From CAYPNF01 sp964411985 (GTDB lineage Bacteria; Verrucomicrobiota; Verrucomicrobiia; Limisphaerales; J093): DNA of 64,000 nt. Position 1 is the first letter of the stretch, and the number at the start of each line of letters is the position of its first letter. The stretch lies in contig CAYPNF010000013.1 of the NCBI GenBank assembly GCA_964411985.1, forward strand, positions 62,001 to 126,000, in the 5' to 3' direction. Of the stretch, positions 27,330-36,132 are shown piece by piece. A program made the translations under genes and the position numbers. Under the pieces are notes generated by a model. The model was not told the DNA's origin. It did no database searches and saw nothing but the letters and a program-made list of their open reading frames with translations.

Positions 27330-28225
27330 ACGAACCAACCCCCAATCCTGAAACCCGCATCGCGCTCTTCCAGCACAAGGCAATCCGCCGTGCCATCCAC
27401 AACAACGAGTGGTGGTTCGTCATCACCGACGTAGTGGCCGCCTTGACCGATTCAGTAGACCCTTCGGATTACCTGAAGAAGATGCGCAAGCGCGACCCTG
27501 ATCTGTCGGCTGTTCTTCAAGGGGGGGGACAATTTGTCCCCCCCCTTGGACTCGAGTTCGATACTGCGGGTGGGTGCCAGAAACTCCAATGTTGGAACAC
27601 TGAAGGCGTGTTCCGGCTCATCCAGTCCATCCCCAGTCCGAAGGCCGAGCCGTTCAAGCGCTGGCTGGCCAAAGTCGGCTACGAACGCATCCAGGAAATC
27701 GAAGACCCGGAACTTGCCACCAAACGTACTCGCGCGCTCTATAAAGCCAAAGGATACTCGGACGACTGGATCGAGAAACGGATGCGCTCCATCGCCATTC
27801 GCGACGAACTCACCGACGAATGGAAGAAGCGCGGCGTCCGGGAACAGCGCGAATACGCCATCCTGACCGCCGAGATCTCCCAGGCCACCTTCGGCCTTAC
27901 CCCGAGCCAGTACGCCGAGTTCAAGCGGCTAAAGCGGTAGAATCTCCGCGATCATATGACCGACCTCGAACTCATCTTCTCCATGCTGGGCGAAGCGGCC
28001 ACCACCGAGATTACCCGCACCCGCGACGCTCAGGGCTTCCCGGAGAGCAAAGACGCCGCCCACGCCGGCGGCACGGTGGCCGGTAACGCCCGGCGCGAAC
28101 TCGAGGAGAAGAGCGGACGAAAAGTTGTCACCAGCGAGAACTATCTCGGCTTAACCCAGTCCGTGAAGAAGACGAAAGCGCTGGCCAAGCCAGCCAAAAA
28201 GAGGGGGATTAGTGCCGAACCATGA
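27326..28225 (+). pseudogene. BRO-family (Bro-N antirepressor-like) gene with in-frame amber codon
   Basis: The frame encodes 204 residues, a TAG at 27938-27940, then continues in the same frame to 28225 (299 residues in all). The first part is Bro-N (FQHKAIRRAIHNNEWWFVITDVVAALTDS) followed by the family block QCWNTEGVFRLIQSIPSPKAEPFKRWLAKVGYERI. After the stop, NLRDHMTDLELIFSMLGEAATTEI continues the family sequence, where KRLKR-E-NLRDHMTDLELIF is the usual reading. A single GAG to TAG change therefore explains the break. BRO proteins bind DNA and often derive from phages. The 3' piece could be translated from ATG 27956. The gene is bracketed by 83-bp direct repeats and holds a 15-bp inverted repeat at 27529-27559. 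Confidence 0.8.
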
Positions 28226-28301
28226 AGCTCATGATGAAACATGAAGAAGAAACCCCTTCATGGTCCTTCCTGTCCTTCATGGTGAAGATCCTGAGTCCTC
28301 G
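28219..28301 (+). repeat. 83-bp direct repeat, copy B
   Basis: Second copy of the repeat at 26993, same orientation, 1226 bp away. Its start overlaps the last codons of the BRO-family reading frame, so the element and gene end are fused. The shared CTTCATGGT module also occurs in shortened form at 35730-35760 and 36615-36639. Confidence 0.85.
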
Positions 28302-28794
28302 GCCTCCCACTCTTCCTCTTCCCCATCGGAGATCAGGATCTCCCTACTCCCGCAGTCTCGTGGCCCTCCCCGGGGAAGTTCGACGTTCCGTGTTGAACAT
28401 TGGATGTTCGATCGCATCCATCCTCCTCACTCCGGCGACCCTTCCAAACCGAGGGCATGTCACGTCTACCCACTCTCGCGAAGTCTGACAGCTTTGAGGT
28501 GGATACATCCAACGATCTCTGAGTACTCATTACCAAACCTGCTCGCGAACACCGGGGCTGCGGAATGAGACGCTCACCTTTGACCAGGCCATGGCGGGAA
28601 CTGTACCTGGTTCCTATTTTACTTCTCAGCAAAATGCGGAGTGCCTAGCATGTCGCTTACGGAAAACCCATGGCAAGATCGAAGGACACAGGCAGGGGCG
28701 CAGTCTGGAGCAACGTCCCTCACAATTCTATGTAGTGCCGGGCGGCGGCGGTCCACTGGTTTCGTCGGACCCTGAAAGCCCATCTAAACCACGG
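28302..28794. other. Intergenic region before the helicase, with a dispersed-repeat fragment
   Basis: About 490 bp. At 28375-28419 it holds a fragment of the widespread intergenic repeat that, read on the minus strand, would encode the SNVQ/NVERS-type phrases often mis-annotated as protein (here RTSNVQHGTSNF). The remainder holds no gene I can support. An open frame runs in from 28591 but its first 68 codons are not protein-like. Confidence 0.6.
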
Positions 28795-31700
28795 ATGTTG
28801 ATGCAACTTCCTGACGGCCTTTACGACAAGTTCGTCACCAGATCGCTCGAACAGCTGATCGCGGGCCTTCGCGATCCTTCTTGCCGAACACTAGAGCCTT
28901 TGCCTTCAGCAGAAGCACCAGAGAGGATAATCGAAGCTCTCGGCAAGCAGTTGGCAATTCTATTGGACGAACTGAAAGGCGAGAAATCGGATACAACATC
29001 ACGGCAGCTTGCGCTTGTTAATGACGTCCTGGTTCACCTCCAACGCCTTTTCAGCTCTTCGACAACCGACGCCGACCTACTCGTAGAACCACCCCAGATA
29101 CTCAGAGCCGTGCACCGCGTTGGGCTAGCGCCGGAAGTGCCCGAGACGGGTCTCACGGTTCCATGGCTCTTCACCGCCGGCAAAGGTTCACCTTCGCTCC
29201 TGACCGAGCTCCGACGGGAGATTGCTTGCTGCGATCAGGTGGACGTCTTGGTGAGCTTCATCACGGTCTCGGGTGTCCGGAAACTGCTCGACATCCTCAA
29301 GAGTGCGACGGCGGTCAACGCGACTGGGTGCCCTCGAACACAGTTACGGATCCTGACCACAACCTACACCGGCGCCACCGAGATGGAGGCCTTGAACCAT
29401 CTCTCCAGCCTCCCGGGCTGCCAAATCAAGGTCTCGCTCGATGGCCGGCGCACGCGGCTTCACGCCAAAGCCTGGATCTTTCGGCGAAGGACAGGCTTTG
29501 GTTCGGCTTACGTTGGTAGTGCAAATCTGTCAGGTGCTGCTCTGCTGGGTGGATTAGAGTGGACAGTCAAATTCACGGAACAAGGACAGGCCGGGCTGTT
29601 CGCCCGCGCCCAGGCGCACTTTGAAACCCTTTGGAACGACGGTGAGTTCCAGCATTACGATGCCTCAAACCCTGAGCACCGATCCAGCCTGTCACGAGCC
29701 CTGAAGAGGGAGGCCGGGGAGCAAATCTTTGCCAACGCAACCTTCTTTGATCTGGAACCCAAAGACTACCAGAAGGAGATGCTGGAACAACTCACGCTGG
29801 AGAGAGATCACCAACGGTTTCGCAATCTGCTGGTCGCTGCAACGGGAACCGGGAAAACCGTAGTTGCGGCATTTGACTACCGTGCCCTTTGTCACACCCT
29901 TGGAGGTCGTCCTCGGCTGCTATTTGTCGCCCATCGCCGAGAGATCCTCCAGCAGGCCCAAAGAACCTACCGTGAGGTATTGCGTGACCACTCTTTTGGC
30001 GAGGTGTTGGCGGATGGTTCTAGCTTGCAGAGCCACGACCATGTATTCGCTACCATCGACAGCGTGATCGCGCGAGAGCTTGTCACCAGGTGCGGCTCCG
30101 ACTATTGGCACACCGTGGTCGTCGATGAATGTCACCGTTTGGCAGCCGAGCGATTTGACGCGTTTGTAAACTCCGTTCGCCCAAAGATCCTGCTGGGCCT
30201 TACCGCGACGCCGGAACGCTCCGACGGCAAGCCGATCTTTCCCTACTTTAACAACCGTCCGGACGGCTCCCCTGCGGTCGAACTACGCCTATGGCAGGCG
30301 CTCGATCTCCAACTGCTCAGCCCTTTCGAGTATTATGGGTGCGACGACGACACTGACTTCTCCGAAGTACCCTGGGACAAACCGGATGAGAAGGGAGTGA
30401 TTGACCGTTTGGTGACCGGCAACGATGTCCGCGCCCGATTAGTGCTCCACGAGTGGCAACGCCTGACTGGCGACCCCAGACGTGGCCGAGCACTCGTCTT
30501 TTGTGTGAGTGTGGCACACGCCGAATTCATGACTCGGAAATTCAACCAGGCCGGTTTCCCTGCGCTCTGCGTCGTCGGCGCCACGGATACGGAGGTTCGT
30601 CGCCAAGCACCAGAGCGTCTGCGAAGGGGTGAACTGTGCGCGCTGGTTACCTGCGACCTCTACAATGAGGGCGTCGACCTACCCTCGGTGGACACACTGC
30701 TTCTGCTACGGCCGACGCAAAGCCCAGTGCTTTTTCAGCAGCAGTTCGGGCGTGGTCTCCGTCTCCACGAAGGCAAGCAGAGCTGCCTCGTCTTGGACTT
30801 TGTTGGCCGCCACCGCGCGGACTTCCGATTCGATCGCCTGCTCTCGGCCATTACCGGCCTATCGCGCGGTCAGATGGTGGACGCCGTGGAGAAGGGGTTT
30901 AGCTCGCTGCCGGCTGGTTGCCATATCCAGCTACAACCGCTCGCTAAAGAACAGATCCTCCGAAACCTTCGCACGGTCACAAATCAGTCGTGGCGACGTC
31001 TACGCGCCGAGCTTCAGAGCTACGTAGCCTTACGTGGGCGGGCGACCGTCCGGCTTGCGGACTTCTTGCGAGAACAAGCCATACAACCAGAGGAGCTCTA
31101 TCGGAGTCACGGTCGTAGCGGTTGGACTGCGCTACAACGCGATGCTGGCCTCCTAACCACTCGCGAAGGGCCCGAGGATGAGTATTTCGGCAAACGGTTC
31201 TCGGGATTGCTACACTGCGACGATCCCAAACAAGCTGAACTCCTCACGCGCCTGAGCGAACCGACCCTCGCTTACCAGTCCCTAACTGAAGACGAGCGTC
31301 CCCGACTCCAAATGCTCGCCTACCAGGTGGACGGAAAACACGACCAGGCAGGGTCGGGCGAATCGTTCCTCGCCCGCCTCTCCCGGACTCCCGAGATCCG
31401 GTCTGAACTTGGCGAGCTTGGTGGAGTGCTTCAGGCGAGATCCGTTCTCCGCTCCCGCCCCATTCCGGGCTTGGTCGATCTCCCGTTGTGTCTTCACGCG
31501 GGTTATGGTGTTCGTGAAATCCTCACTGCGGTCGGTTGGCTGACGGCCGAGCAAAGGACACCTTTCCAAGCCGGGGTACTGCCACTTCGTGACCGGAAGA
31601 CGGAACTTCTTTTTGTCACACTCGATAAGTCCGAAGGGTTTCACGACCGCATTGCCTACCGGGATTACGCCATCAGCACGGAGATATTTCACTGGCAAAG

Positions 31701-31935
31701 CCAGAATTCGGCTGGGCCGGATACGCCCGCTGGTCGGCGCTATCTGGAAAGCCCTGGCAACGGCTGGTCGTTTCAACTATTTGTCCGCAAGAGCAAAGGG
31801 CAACCCTACCGCGCCTGCGGCCCCGTGACGTTGAAAAAGGCCGAAGGAGAAAGACCAATGTCCATCGAATGGAAACTGGCGATTCCTTTGCCAGTGCGGC
31901 TGTTCCAGGAATTCAGCGTTCTGCGAGGGCAATAG
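28795..31935 (+). CDS. PLD-like nuclease / DEAD-DEAH helicase / DUF3427 protein
   Basis: 1046 residues from ATG 28795 (28801 is equally possible; the family usually begins just before LPDGLYD). An N-terminal phospholipase-D-like nuclease half-site is at H223-A-K225 (RLHAKAW, with SANLSGAAL after it). The helicase core follows: Walker A GTGKT at 351-355, DECH at 444-447, LTATPERSDG, and QQQFGRGLR as the motif VI-like arginines. The C-terminal ~350 residues fit DUF3427. Such proteins sit in defence islands and resemble restriction-type helicase-nucleases, with the motor moving on DNA and the PLD domain cutting. The next gene is a NERD nuclease and the following one a methyltransferase-HNH-S24 fusion, so a joint defence role is likely. 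No methyltransferase specificity subunit is present. Confidence 0.85.
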   Translation: MLMQLPDGLYDKFVTRSLEQLIAGLRDPSCRTLEPLPSAEAPERIIEALGKQLAILLDELKGEKSDTTSRQLALVNDVLVHLQRLFSSSTTDADLLVEPPQILRAVHRVGLAPEVPETGLTVPWLFTAGKGSPSLLTELRREIACCDQVDVLVSFITVSGVRKLLDILKSATAVNATGCPRTQLRILTTTYTGATEMEALNHLSSLPGCQIKVSLDGRRTRLHAKAWIFRRRTGFGSAYVGSANLSGAALLGGLEWTVKFTEQGQAGLFARAQAHFETLWNDGEFQHYDASNPEHRSSLSRALKREAGEQIFANATFFDLEPKDYQKEMLEQLTLERDHQRFRNLLVAATGTGKTVVAAFDYRALCHTLGGRPRLLFVAHRREILQQAQRTYREVLRDHSFGEVLADGSSLQSHDHVFATIDSVIARELVTRCGSDYWHTVVVDECHRLAAERFDAFVNSVRPKILLGLTATPERSDGKPIFPYFNNRPDGSPAVELRLWQALDLQLLSPFEYYGCDDDTDFSEVPWDKPDEKGVIDRLVTGNDVRARLVLHEWQRLTGDPRRGRALVFCVSVAHAEFMTRKFNQAGFPALCVVGATDTEVRRQAPERLRRGELCALVTCDLYNEGVDLPSVDTLLLLRPTQSPVLFQQQFGRGLRLHEGKQSCLVLDFVGRHRADFRFDRLLSAITGLSRGQMVDAVEKGFSSLPAGCHIQLQPLAKEQILRNLRTVTNQSWRRLRAELQSYVALRGRATVRLADFLREQAIQPEELYRSHGRSGWTALQRDAGLLTTREGPEDEYFGKRFSGLLHCDDPKQAELLTRLSEPTLAYQSLTEDERPRLQMLAYQVDGKHDQAGSGESFLARLSRTPEIRSELGELGGVLQARSVLRSRPIPGLVDLPLCLHAGYGVREILTAVGWLTAEQRTPFQAGVLPLRDRKTELLFVTLDKSEGFHDRIAYRDYAISTEIFHWQSQNSAGPDTPAGRRYLESPGNGWSFQLFVRKSKGQPYRACGPVTLKKAEGERPMSIEWKLAIPLPVRLFQEFSVLRGQ

Positions 31936-32242
31936 TGGAGGGGCAGCTGCCTGAACAGAACCACAACCATCCAGCAGGTCCACGTACCGCCTGACACATT
32001 CGCTAGCTTGATCCGAGAGAATTCGCCTCAAGGACTGCCTGAGCCAGTCCGATATCAGGATATGACTTGCAGGTGGTCCATGCCCTGGAACGGCGCCGAT
32101 GGCGTCGGCTTCTCTTTGCGCTCGCAACATCCGAGAGAACGCCATCTTTTGTCATTTGGCCAAAGCACAGTTGCCAAATGCGAGGTTCAGGTTGCTCCCG
32201 GCCAGGCGACCTCAGAGTACCAAGCGAAAAAACCGATCCCTC
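31936..32242. other. Intergenic stretch without recognised features
   Basis: 307 bp between the helicase stop and the chosen NERD start. A frame open from 32099 joins the NERD gene, but its 48 codons are Arg- and Asn-rich and not conserved-looking. No repeat, terminator or RNA was recognised. Confidence 0.5.
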
Positions 32243-33298
32243 ATGCTTCTCAAATCCAAAGATGACATCGCTCCGCAGTTGGCCCAGTTGGATGAACTGC
32301 TCCGCCTGCCTCTCACTTCCACCCAGAGAACCGCCATCGAACGTGAGAAGGCGATACTCCGGGTTGGCTCTAGTGGTGAGAGAGATGCGGCATTCCAAAT
32401 CGACTTCCGGCTGAAGGATCATGCCGACTGGGTAGTCATCCACGACTTGCGATTGGAGCATCGAGACCGCGTGGCGCAGATCGACCACTTGATATTCCAT
32501 CCGAACTGGGAATTCTACGTTTTGGAAACCAAGGGCATCCGAACAAAAATGAAGATTCAGGGCGGGCAATGGAGTTTCATCCAGAACAACCATTGGCAAG
32601 GGATGGCCAATCCCGTCGAGCAGAACGCTCGTCACATTATGGTTTTGAAACAATTGTTGGAGGATCTCGACTGGCTTCCGCGCACCATGAGTGTTCGGGT
32701 AGTCCCGCGTTTCATTAACGTGGTCCTCGTTCCGCCCGGCTGTCATCTCCAGCAGAATGATGGTTTGAACTGGGTCCTGCACATGGACGAGTTCGTCACG
32801 AAGGCTCGCCGGGACTTCAGCCTAGGAAACGCCATGCTGAACATTCTCCACTCGCATTCTGGGAAACATGCCCGAGAACTGGGTGAAAAGCTGCTGACTA
32901 TGCACACCCCTTTGCAGATCGATTACAGAAAACGTTTTGGCATCCCCCCTGACGCCGTTGAGGAACCTAAGAGCCAGTACAACCGGTCTGAGACCTTCTG
33001 TCAGTCTTGTGAAGTGGCACTCACCACCGCTGAAGTGTCTTACTGCCGCACCAACAAAGCCCGTTTCGGAGCACGCATGCTCTGCCGGAAATGCCAGTCT
33101 CAAGCCCCTTCCAACATGTCTGCCTCGCCCCTAGCGGCCCATGCCCCACCGAAAACCGCCGCCAAACCACCAGGCCCCGCTCAATGCGCGGAGTGCGGCA
33201 CCGGAGTTGACTCAAAGGTGGTCGCGTTTTGCATACTCCGAGCTCCGAGGTTTAGGCAGCGCGTGCTGTGCAGACGTTGCCAGCGCCAGGCTCATTAG
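32243..33298 (+). CDS. NERD-domain nuclease with two tandem zinc ribbons
   Basis: 351 residues from ATG 32243 (MLLKSKDDIAPQL). The NERD domain (nuclease-related, PD-(D/E)XK fold) shows E46 in SSGERDAAF, D81 in QIDHLIF and E95-T-K97 in YVLETKG, the expected catalytic set. The C-terminal 100 residues hold two Cys clusters of identical spacing: C253xxC256, C268, C281xxC284 and C315xxC318, C330, C343xxC346. Each looks like a treble-cysteine zinc ribbon used for nucleic-acid or protein contact. It lies downstream of the PLD-helicase gene on the same strand and converges on the methyltransferase-HNH-S24 gene. Likely a nuclease partner in a defence module. Alternative: a stand-alone repair nuclease. 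Confidence 0.85.
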   Translation: MLLKSKDDIAPQLAQLDELLRLPLTSTQRTAIEREKAILRVGSSGERDAAFQIDFRLKDHADWVVIHDLRLEHRDRVAQIDHLIFHPNWEFYVLETKGIRTKMKIQGGQWSFIQNNHWQGMANPVEQNARHIMVLKQLLEDLDWLPRTMSVRVVPRFINVVLVPPGCHLQQNDGLNWVLHMDEFVTKARRDFSLGNAMLNILHSHSGKHARELGEKLLTMHTPLQIDYRKRFGIPPDAVEEPKSQYNRSETFCQSCEVALTTAEVSYCRTNKARFGARMLCRKCQSQAPSNMSASPLAAHAPPKTAAKPPGPAQCAECGTGVDSKVVAFCILRAPRFRQRVLCRRCQRQAH

Positions 33299-33353
33299 AC
33301 GCATTTAGCGCAGAAGCTCACGACAAACAGATTTGTTCCTTCGCCACTTTTTC

Positions 33354-35594
33354 TCACCCTTGCCCGATCACCCCAACCAACTCCCCTACTACTTTCAGCA
33401 GCCCCTCTTCAGCATCCTCGATCACGATCGGTTCGAACTCGGGGTTCAGCGGCTTCAGCACGATCCGGCTGTGCCGGAAGGATCCTGAAGGGTCCTCAGC
33501 CTTCTCGCTGAAGTAGCGCTTCACCGTCAGTCTTCCCCCAGTCTCCGGGTCCACACTGTCCCGTAGGGCCACGAGCACGTCCCGTCCCTGCCGCGATCCA
33601 GCCAGAGCACTGCCGCCACGGAACAGGCAGATGGACCCGTCCGGGATCTTCGGCTCCATCGAGCGACCCACCACCCGGATTGCGAACATCTCCGAGGTCA
33701 GCCGGAACCCATCCACCCGGACCCATAGCCTATGTTCCTGTGGGTCCACGGCCGGCTGCTCTGGCCCAAAGGCCCCCGCAGCAGCCGCCAAGTCATAGAA
33801 AGGGACCAACGTGACAAAGCGCTCGGCAACCGGTGGGTCCTCGACCATCCGCAACCCTCGCTCGGCCTGGTCTTCCCCAACCGAGGCCCGCGCCGAGGTC
33901 GGTCTGCGGGCGGAACTGCCTCCGCAGGGCTCCCATCTCTCGACGCCGCTTTGCACGGCCGTGAACTCCAGCGCCTCCGCGACCGTACCGAACAACCGGT
34001 TTTCCCAATTGTCGGCCCTGGCCACCTCGACGCCAGCCAGCCTTCCCACCTCGAACGCGAATCGCTCAGGGTGGCGATCCCGCATGAGCGTCCAGTAATA
34101 AATTATGCACTCCTTCCGCTTGAGCACGAGCGAGCGGGACGGCAGGCGGTCGCGCTTCTGGTTGTTCACCACGGGTGAGGCGGGCAGGAGGTTCCACAGG
34201 TCGTTGTTCCTCCACAGCGCGAAAGGGATGGCGTGGTCCACGTCAAAACCATCCGCCAAACCCCGATCTGTCCAGACGCACACCTTCCCGTCCAACCCCT
34301 CGTACAGACTGCGTGCTGCCTGCACCTCCCGCTCCGGAATGGGAACCGTCAGCAACTGGTCAATCACCTGGCTGGCCCTCAAGTCACCCTGGGAGATTTC
34401 CTCCGTGAGTTCCGCCCAACGCAGGATTGTAGCGTCCGCAATCCAGCTCCCCATGATCGACAGCTCCCGCCACAGGTCAGCGTCCATCACCACGCTCTTC
34501 GACAGCTTGTCATACTCAAAGGTGCCCGAACCCCCACCACCGGAAAAATAGACTGGGCCACTCCGGATCGTGTCGCACAGCCGGGACCGTACGGTGGTGT
34601 AAAGCGCGGCGGCCTTCGGCGACAGGGCGTTGCCTCGGTGAGCTACCGTGAAACCGCACAGTCCCCCCATGTCCCGATACAACTTGATCAGCCTCTCGAG
34701 CTCGGCGCGAAAAGCGACGGGCTTCAGGCACCCGGGTTTCTCCCCGCGCTTCTGCGGAATGAATGTCTCCGACTCGAAGAGCGGCCAGAAGTACCCCAGC
34801 CATTTGTCGGCGATCAGCTTCAGTGGAATAGCCACGCGTCCCTCCGGCAGCCAGACGGCCGCGTGGTAGCTGGTCGTCGCCAGCTCGGCGAGGGCCCGAA
34901 ACAGCGCCGGCTTGTAGGTCGCATCCTTCTTATCGCGATTCAGGATTCCCTGAACCTTGTCGAGGCTCCGCGAACCGTGCCCTTCCAAGACAAATAACTG
35001 GGTAGCCCAGCGCCGACCTGCCCGACCCAAAGAATCCTCCTCATCCCAACGGTTGAGCAGCCGGAAGCCGACCTTCTCGAACAGAAACCGGAACTTCTCG
35101 GGTGCCACCCCGTTGAACAGTCGGCCCTTCTCATCGCGGCGGGTTTTGGCATTGACCGACGGCCCTTCCAAGGGGGTTGAAACCAACATCCGCCCGCCAA
35201 GCTTCAGTATGCGGCGAAGATTGAATACCGTGTCGAACAGCAACTCTTCGGGCAGATGCATGAGCACCGACCAGCAAAGTACCCCCTCGCAGGAGGCATT
35301 CTGGATGGTCGACAGGGCAGGTAGAGAGTCGGTGGTGACGCGGCCGGTCAGGACTGGGTAGTGGTGCCTGGCCTCGGCGAGCATCTCCGGTGACGCGTCC
35401 ACGCCGATCCCGTCGTAGCCGGCCTGGAGCAGTGCATGGAGGTCTCGTCCCGCTCCGCACCCCACGTCCACAACCCTCGAGCCAGCTGGGAATGCCACGG
35501 CGAATAACCTGGCCGCCTCGCTCTTGACCTCCGTATAGGAGCGAGCGAAAGACTCCGCATCCGATCTGTAAACCTGGAGGGTCCGGGGATCCAT
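33354..35594 (-). CDS. Three-part fusion: SAM methyltransferase, HNH nuclease, S24 (LexA-like) peptidase
   Basis: 746 residues. Residues 1-205 are a class I methyltransferase (VVDVGCGAGRD at 41-51, GVDASPEM at 64-71, LKLGGRMLVSTP). Residues ~210-530 include an HNH-type nuclease site: D451-V-D453-H454, N468 and N478-Q-K480-R. Residues ~595-746 are an S24/LexA-UmuD peptidase fold with catalytic S645 (GRSMEP) and K692 (TVKRY). S24 domains cleave themselves in response to RecA filaments and so could couple nuclease activity to DNA damage. There is no LexA-type DNA-binding domain. The gene faces the NERD and helicase genes, with only 55 bp between stops. The three-part order is one I cannot place in a named system; fusion by sequencing error is unlikely given one uninterrupted frame. 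Confidence 0.85.
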   Translation of the reverse strand: MDPRTLQVYRSDAESFARSYTEVKSEAARLFAVAFPAGSRVVDVGCGAGRDLHALLQAGYDGIGVDASPEMLAEARHHYPVLTGRVTTDSLPALSTIQNASCEGVLCWSVLMHLPEELLFDTVFNLRRILKLGGRMLVSTPLEGPSVNAKTRRDEKGRLFNGVAPEKFRFLFEKVGFRLLNRWDEEDSLGRAGRRWATQLFVLEGHGSRSLDKVQGILNRDKKDATYKPALFRALAELATTSYHAAVWLPEGRVAIPLKLIADKWLGYFWPLFESETFIPQKRGEKPGCLKPVAFRAELERLIKLYRDMGGLCGFTVAHRGNALSPKAAALYTTVRSRLCDTIRSGPVYFSGGGGSGTFEYDKLSKSVVMDADLWRELSIMGSWIADATILRWAELTEEISQGDLRASQVIDQLLTVPIPEREVQAARSLYEGLDGKVCVWTDRGLADGFDVDHAIPFALWRNNDLWNLLPASPVVNNQKRDRLPSRSLVLKRKECIIYYWTLMRDRHPERFAFEVGRLAGVEVARADNWENRLFGTVAEALEFTAVQSGVERWEPCGGSSARRPTSARASVGEDQAERGLRMVEDPPVAERFVTLVPFYDLAAAAGAFGPEQPAVDPQEHRLWVRVDGFRLTSEMFAIRVVGRSMEPKIPDGSICLFRGGSALAGSRQGRDVLVALRDSVDPETGGRLTVKRYFSEKAEDPSGSFRHSRIVLKPLNPEFEPIVIEDAEEGLLKVVGELVGVIGQG

Positions 35595-35694
35595 GAGATC
35601 GCTGTGTCTCTTCCCAACGGCAGTGCTTTCTCTCCCTATTCAACCTTTACACAGGCAAAGCGCAAATCATTTCCCAATGACGGCGTACAACGCC

Positions 35695-35760
35695 TGCTCG
35701 CCTTCTTCCGAAGGCGACTACGGAAGTTTCTCTTCATGGCCCTTCCAGCGCTTCATGGTG
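35695..35760 (+). repeat. Composite dispersed repeat: hairpin plus CTTCATGG module
   Basis: The hairpin cgccttcttccgaaggcg (35699-35716, 7-bp stem, TTCC loop) is followed after a short gap by the ctcttcatggccc...cttcatggtg module (35730-35760). A shorter composite of the same order lies at 36581-36639. It occupies the promoter-side gap between the methyltransferase-HNH-S24 gene and the toxin-antitoxin pair. The rest of the 35595-35895 gap holds nothing recognised. Confidence 0.8.
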
Positions 35761-35895
35761 CAAATCAGTTGTGCTCAACCATGAAAAAGGGCCGAAGCAA
35801 GGGAAAATCCCCAACGGTAGGGCGACGTTGTCCACTCCATGGCCGCGTTCCAAAAACCGCTTGTCATAACCTCTAGCGAGTGGGAGATTCCTACC

Positions 35896-36132
35896 ATGAC
35901 GGTGGTAGCCGACAACAAAAAGCGAGTCACCCTGCGCCTGGCCAAGCCGGGCGAAAGGTTCGATGTTGAGCTGGTGGGCGATGGAAAGTACGTGCTGACC
36001 AGAATGGAACCTATTCGCGGCTCGCGCCCCGCCAAAGTGAGGATCCAAAAACAAGGGGAGTATTCCGTAGGCGTTCTTGACCACCCCATCAGTGAACAGG
36101 CCATCAAACAGGCGTTGAGCGAATTCCCGTGA
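35896..36132 (+). CDS. Antitoxin of a PIN-type toxin-antitoxin pair
   Basis: 78 residues from ATG 35896 (MTVVADNKKRVTLRL). The start was chosen over an upstream in-frame ATG at 35839 because GGGAG sits 9 nt before it. The sequence NKKRVTLRLAKPGERFDVELVGDGKYVLTRM is a short swapped-hairpin-like beta segment as in AbrB/VapB-type antitoxins, with a Lys/Gln-rich linker and a C-terminal helix (SEQAIKQALSEFP) likely to cap the toxin. Its stop overlaps the toxin start as GTGA. The antitoxin would neutralise the toxin and repress the shared promoter. The AbrB class is inferred from pattern only. Confidence 0.75.
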   Translation: MTVVADNKKRVTLRLAKPGERFDVELVGDGKYVLTRMEPIRGSRPAKVRIQKQGEYSVGVLDHPISEQAIKQALSEFP

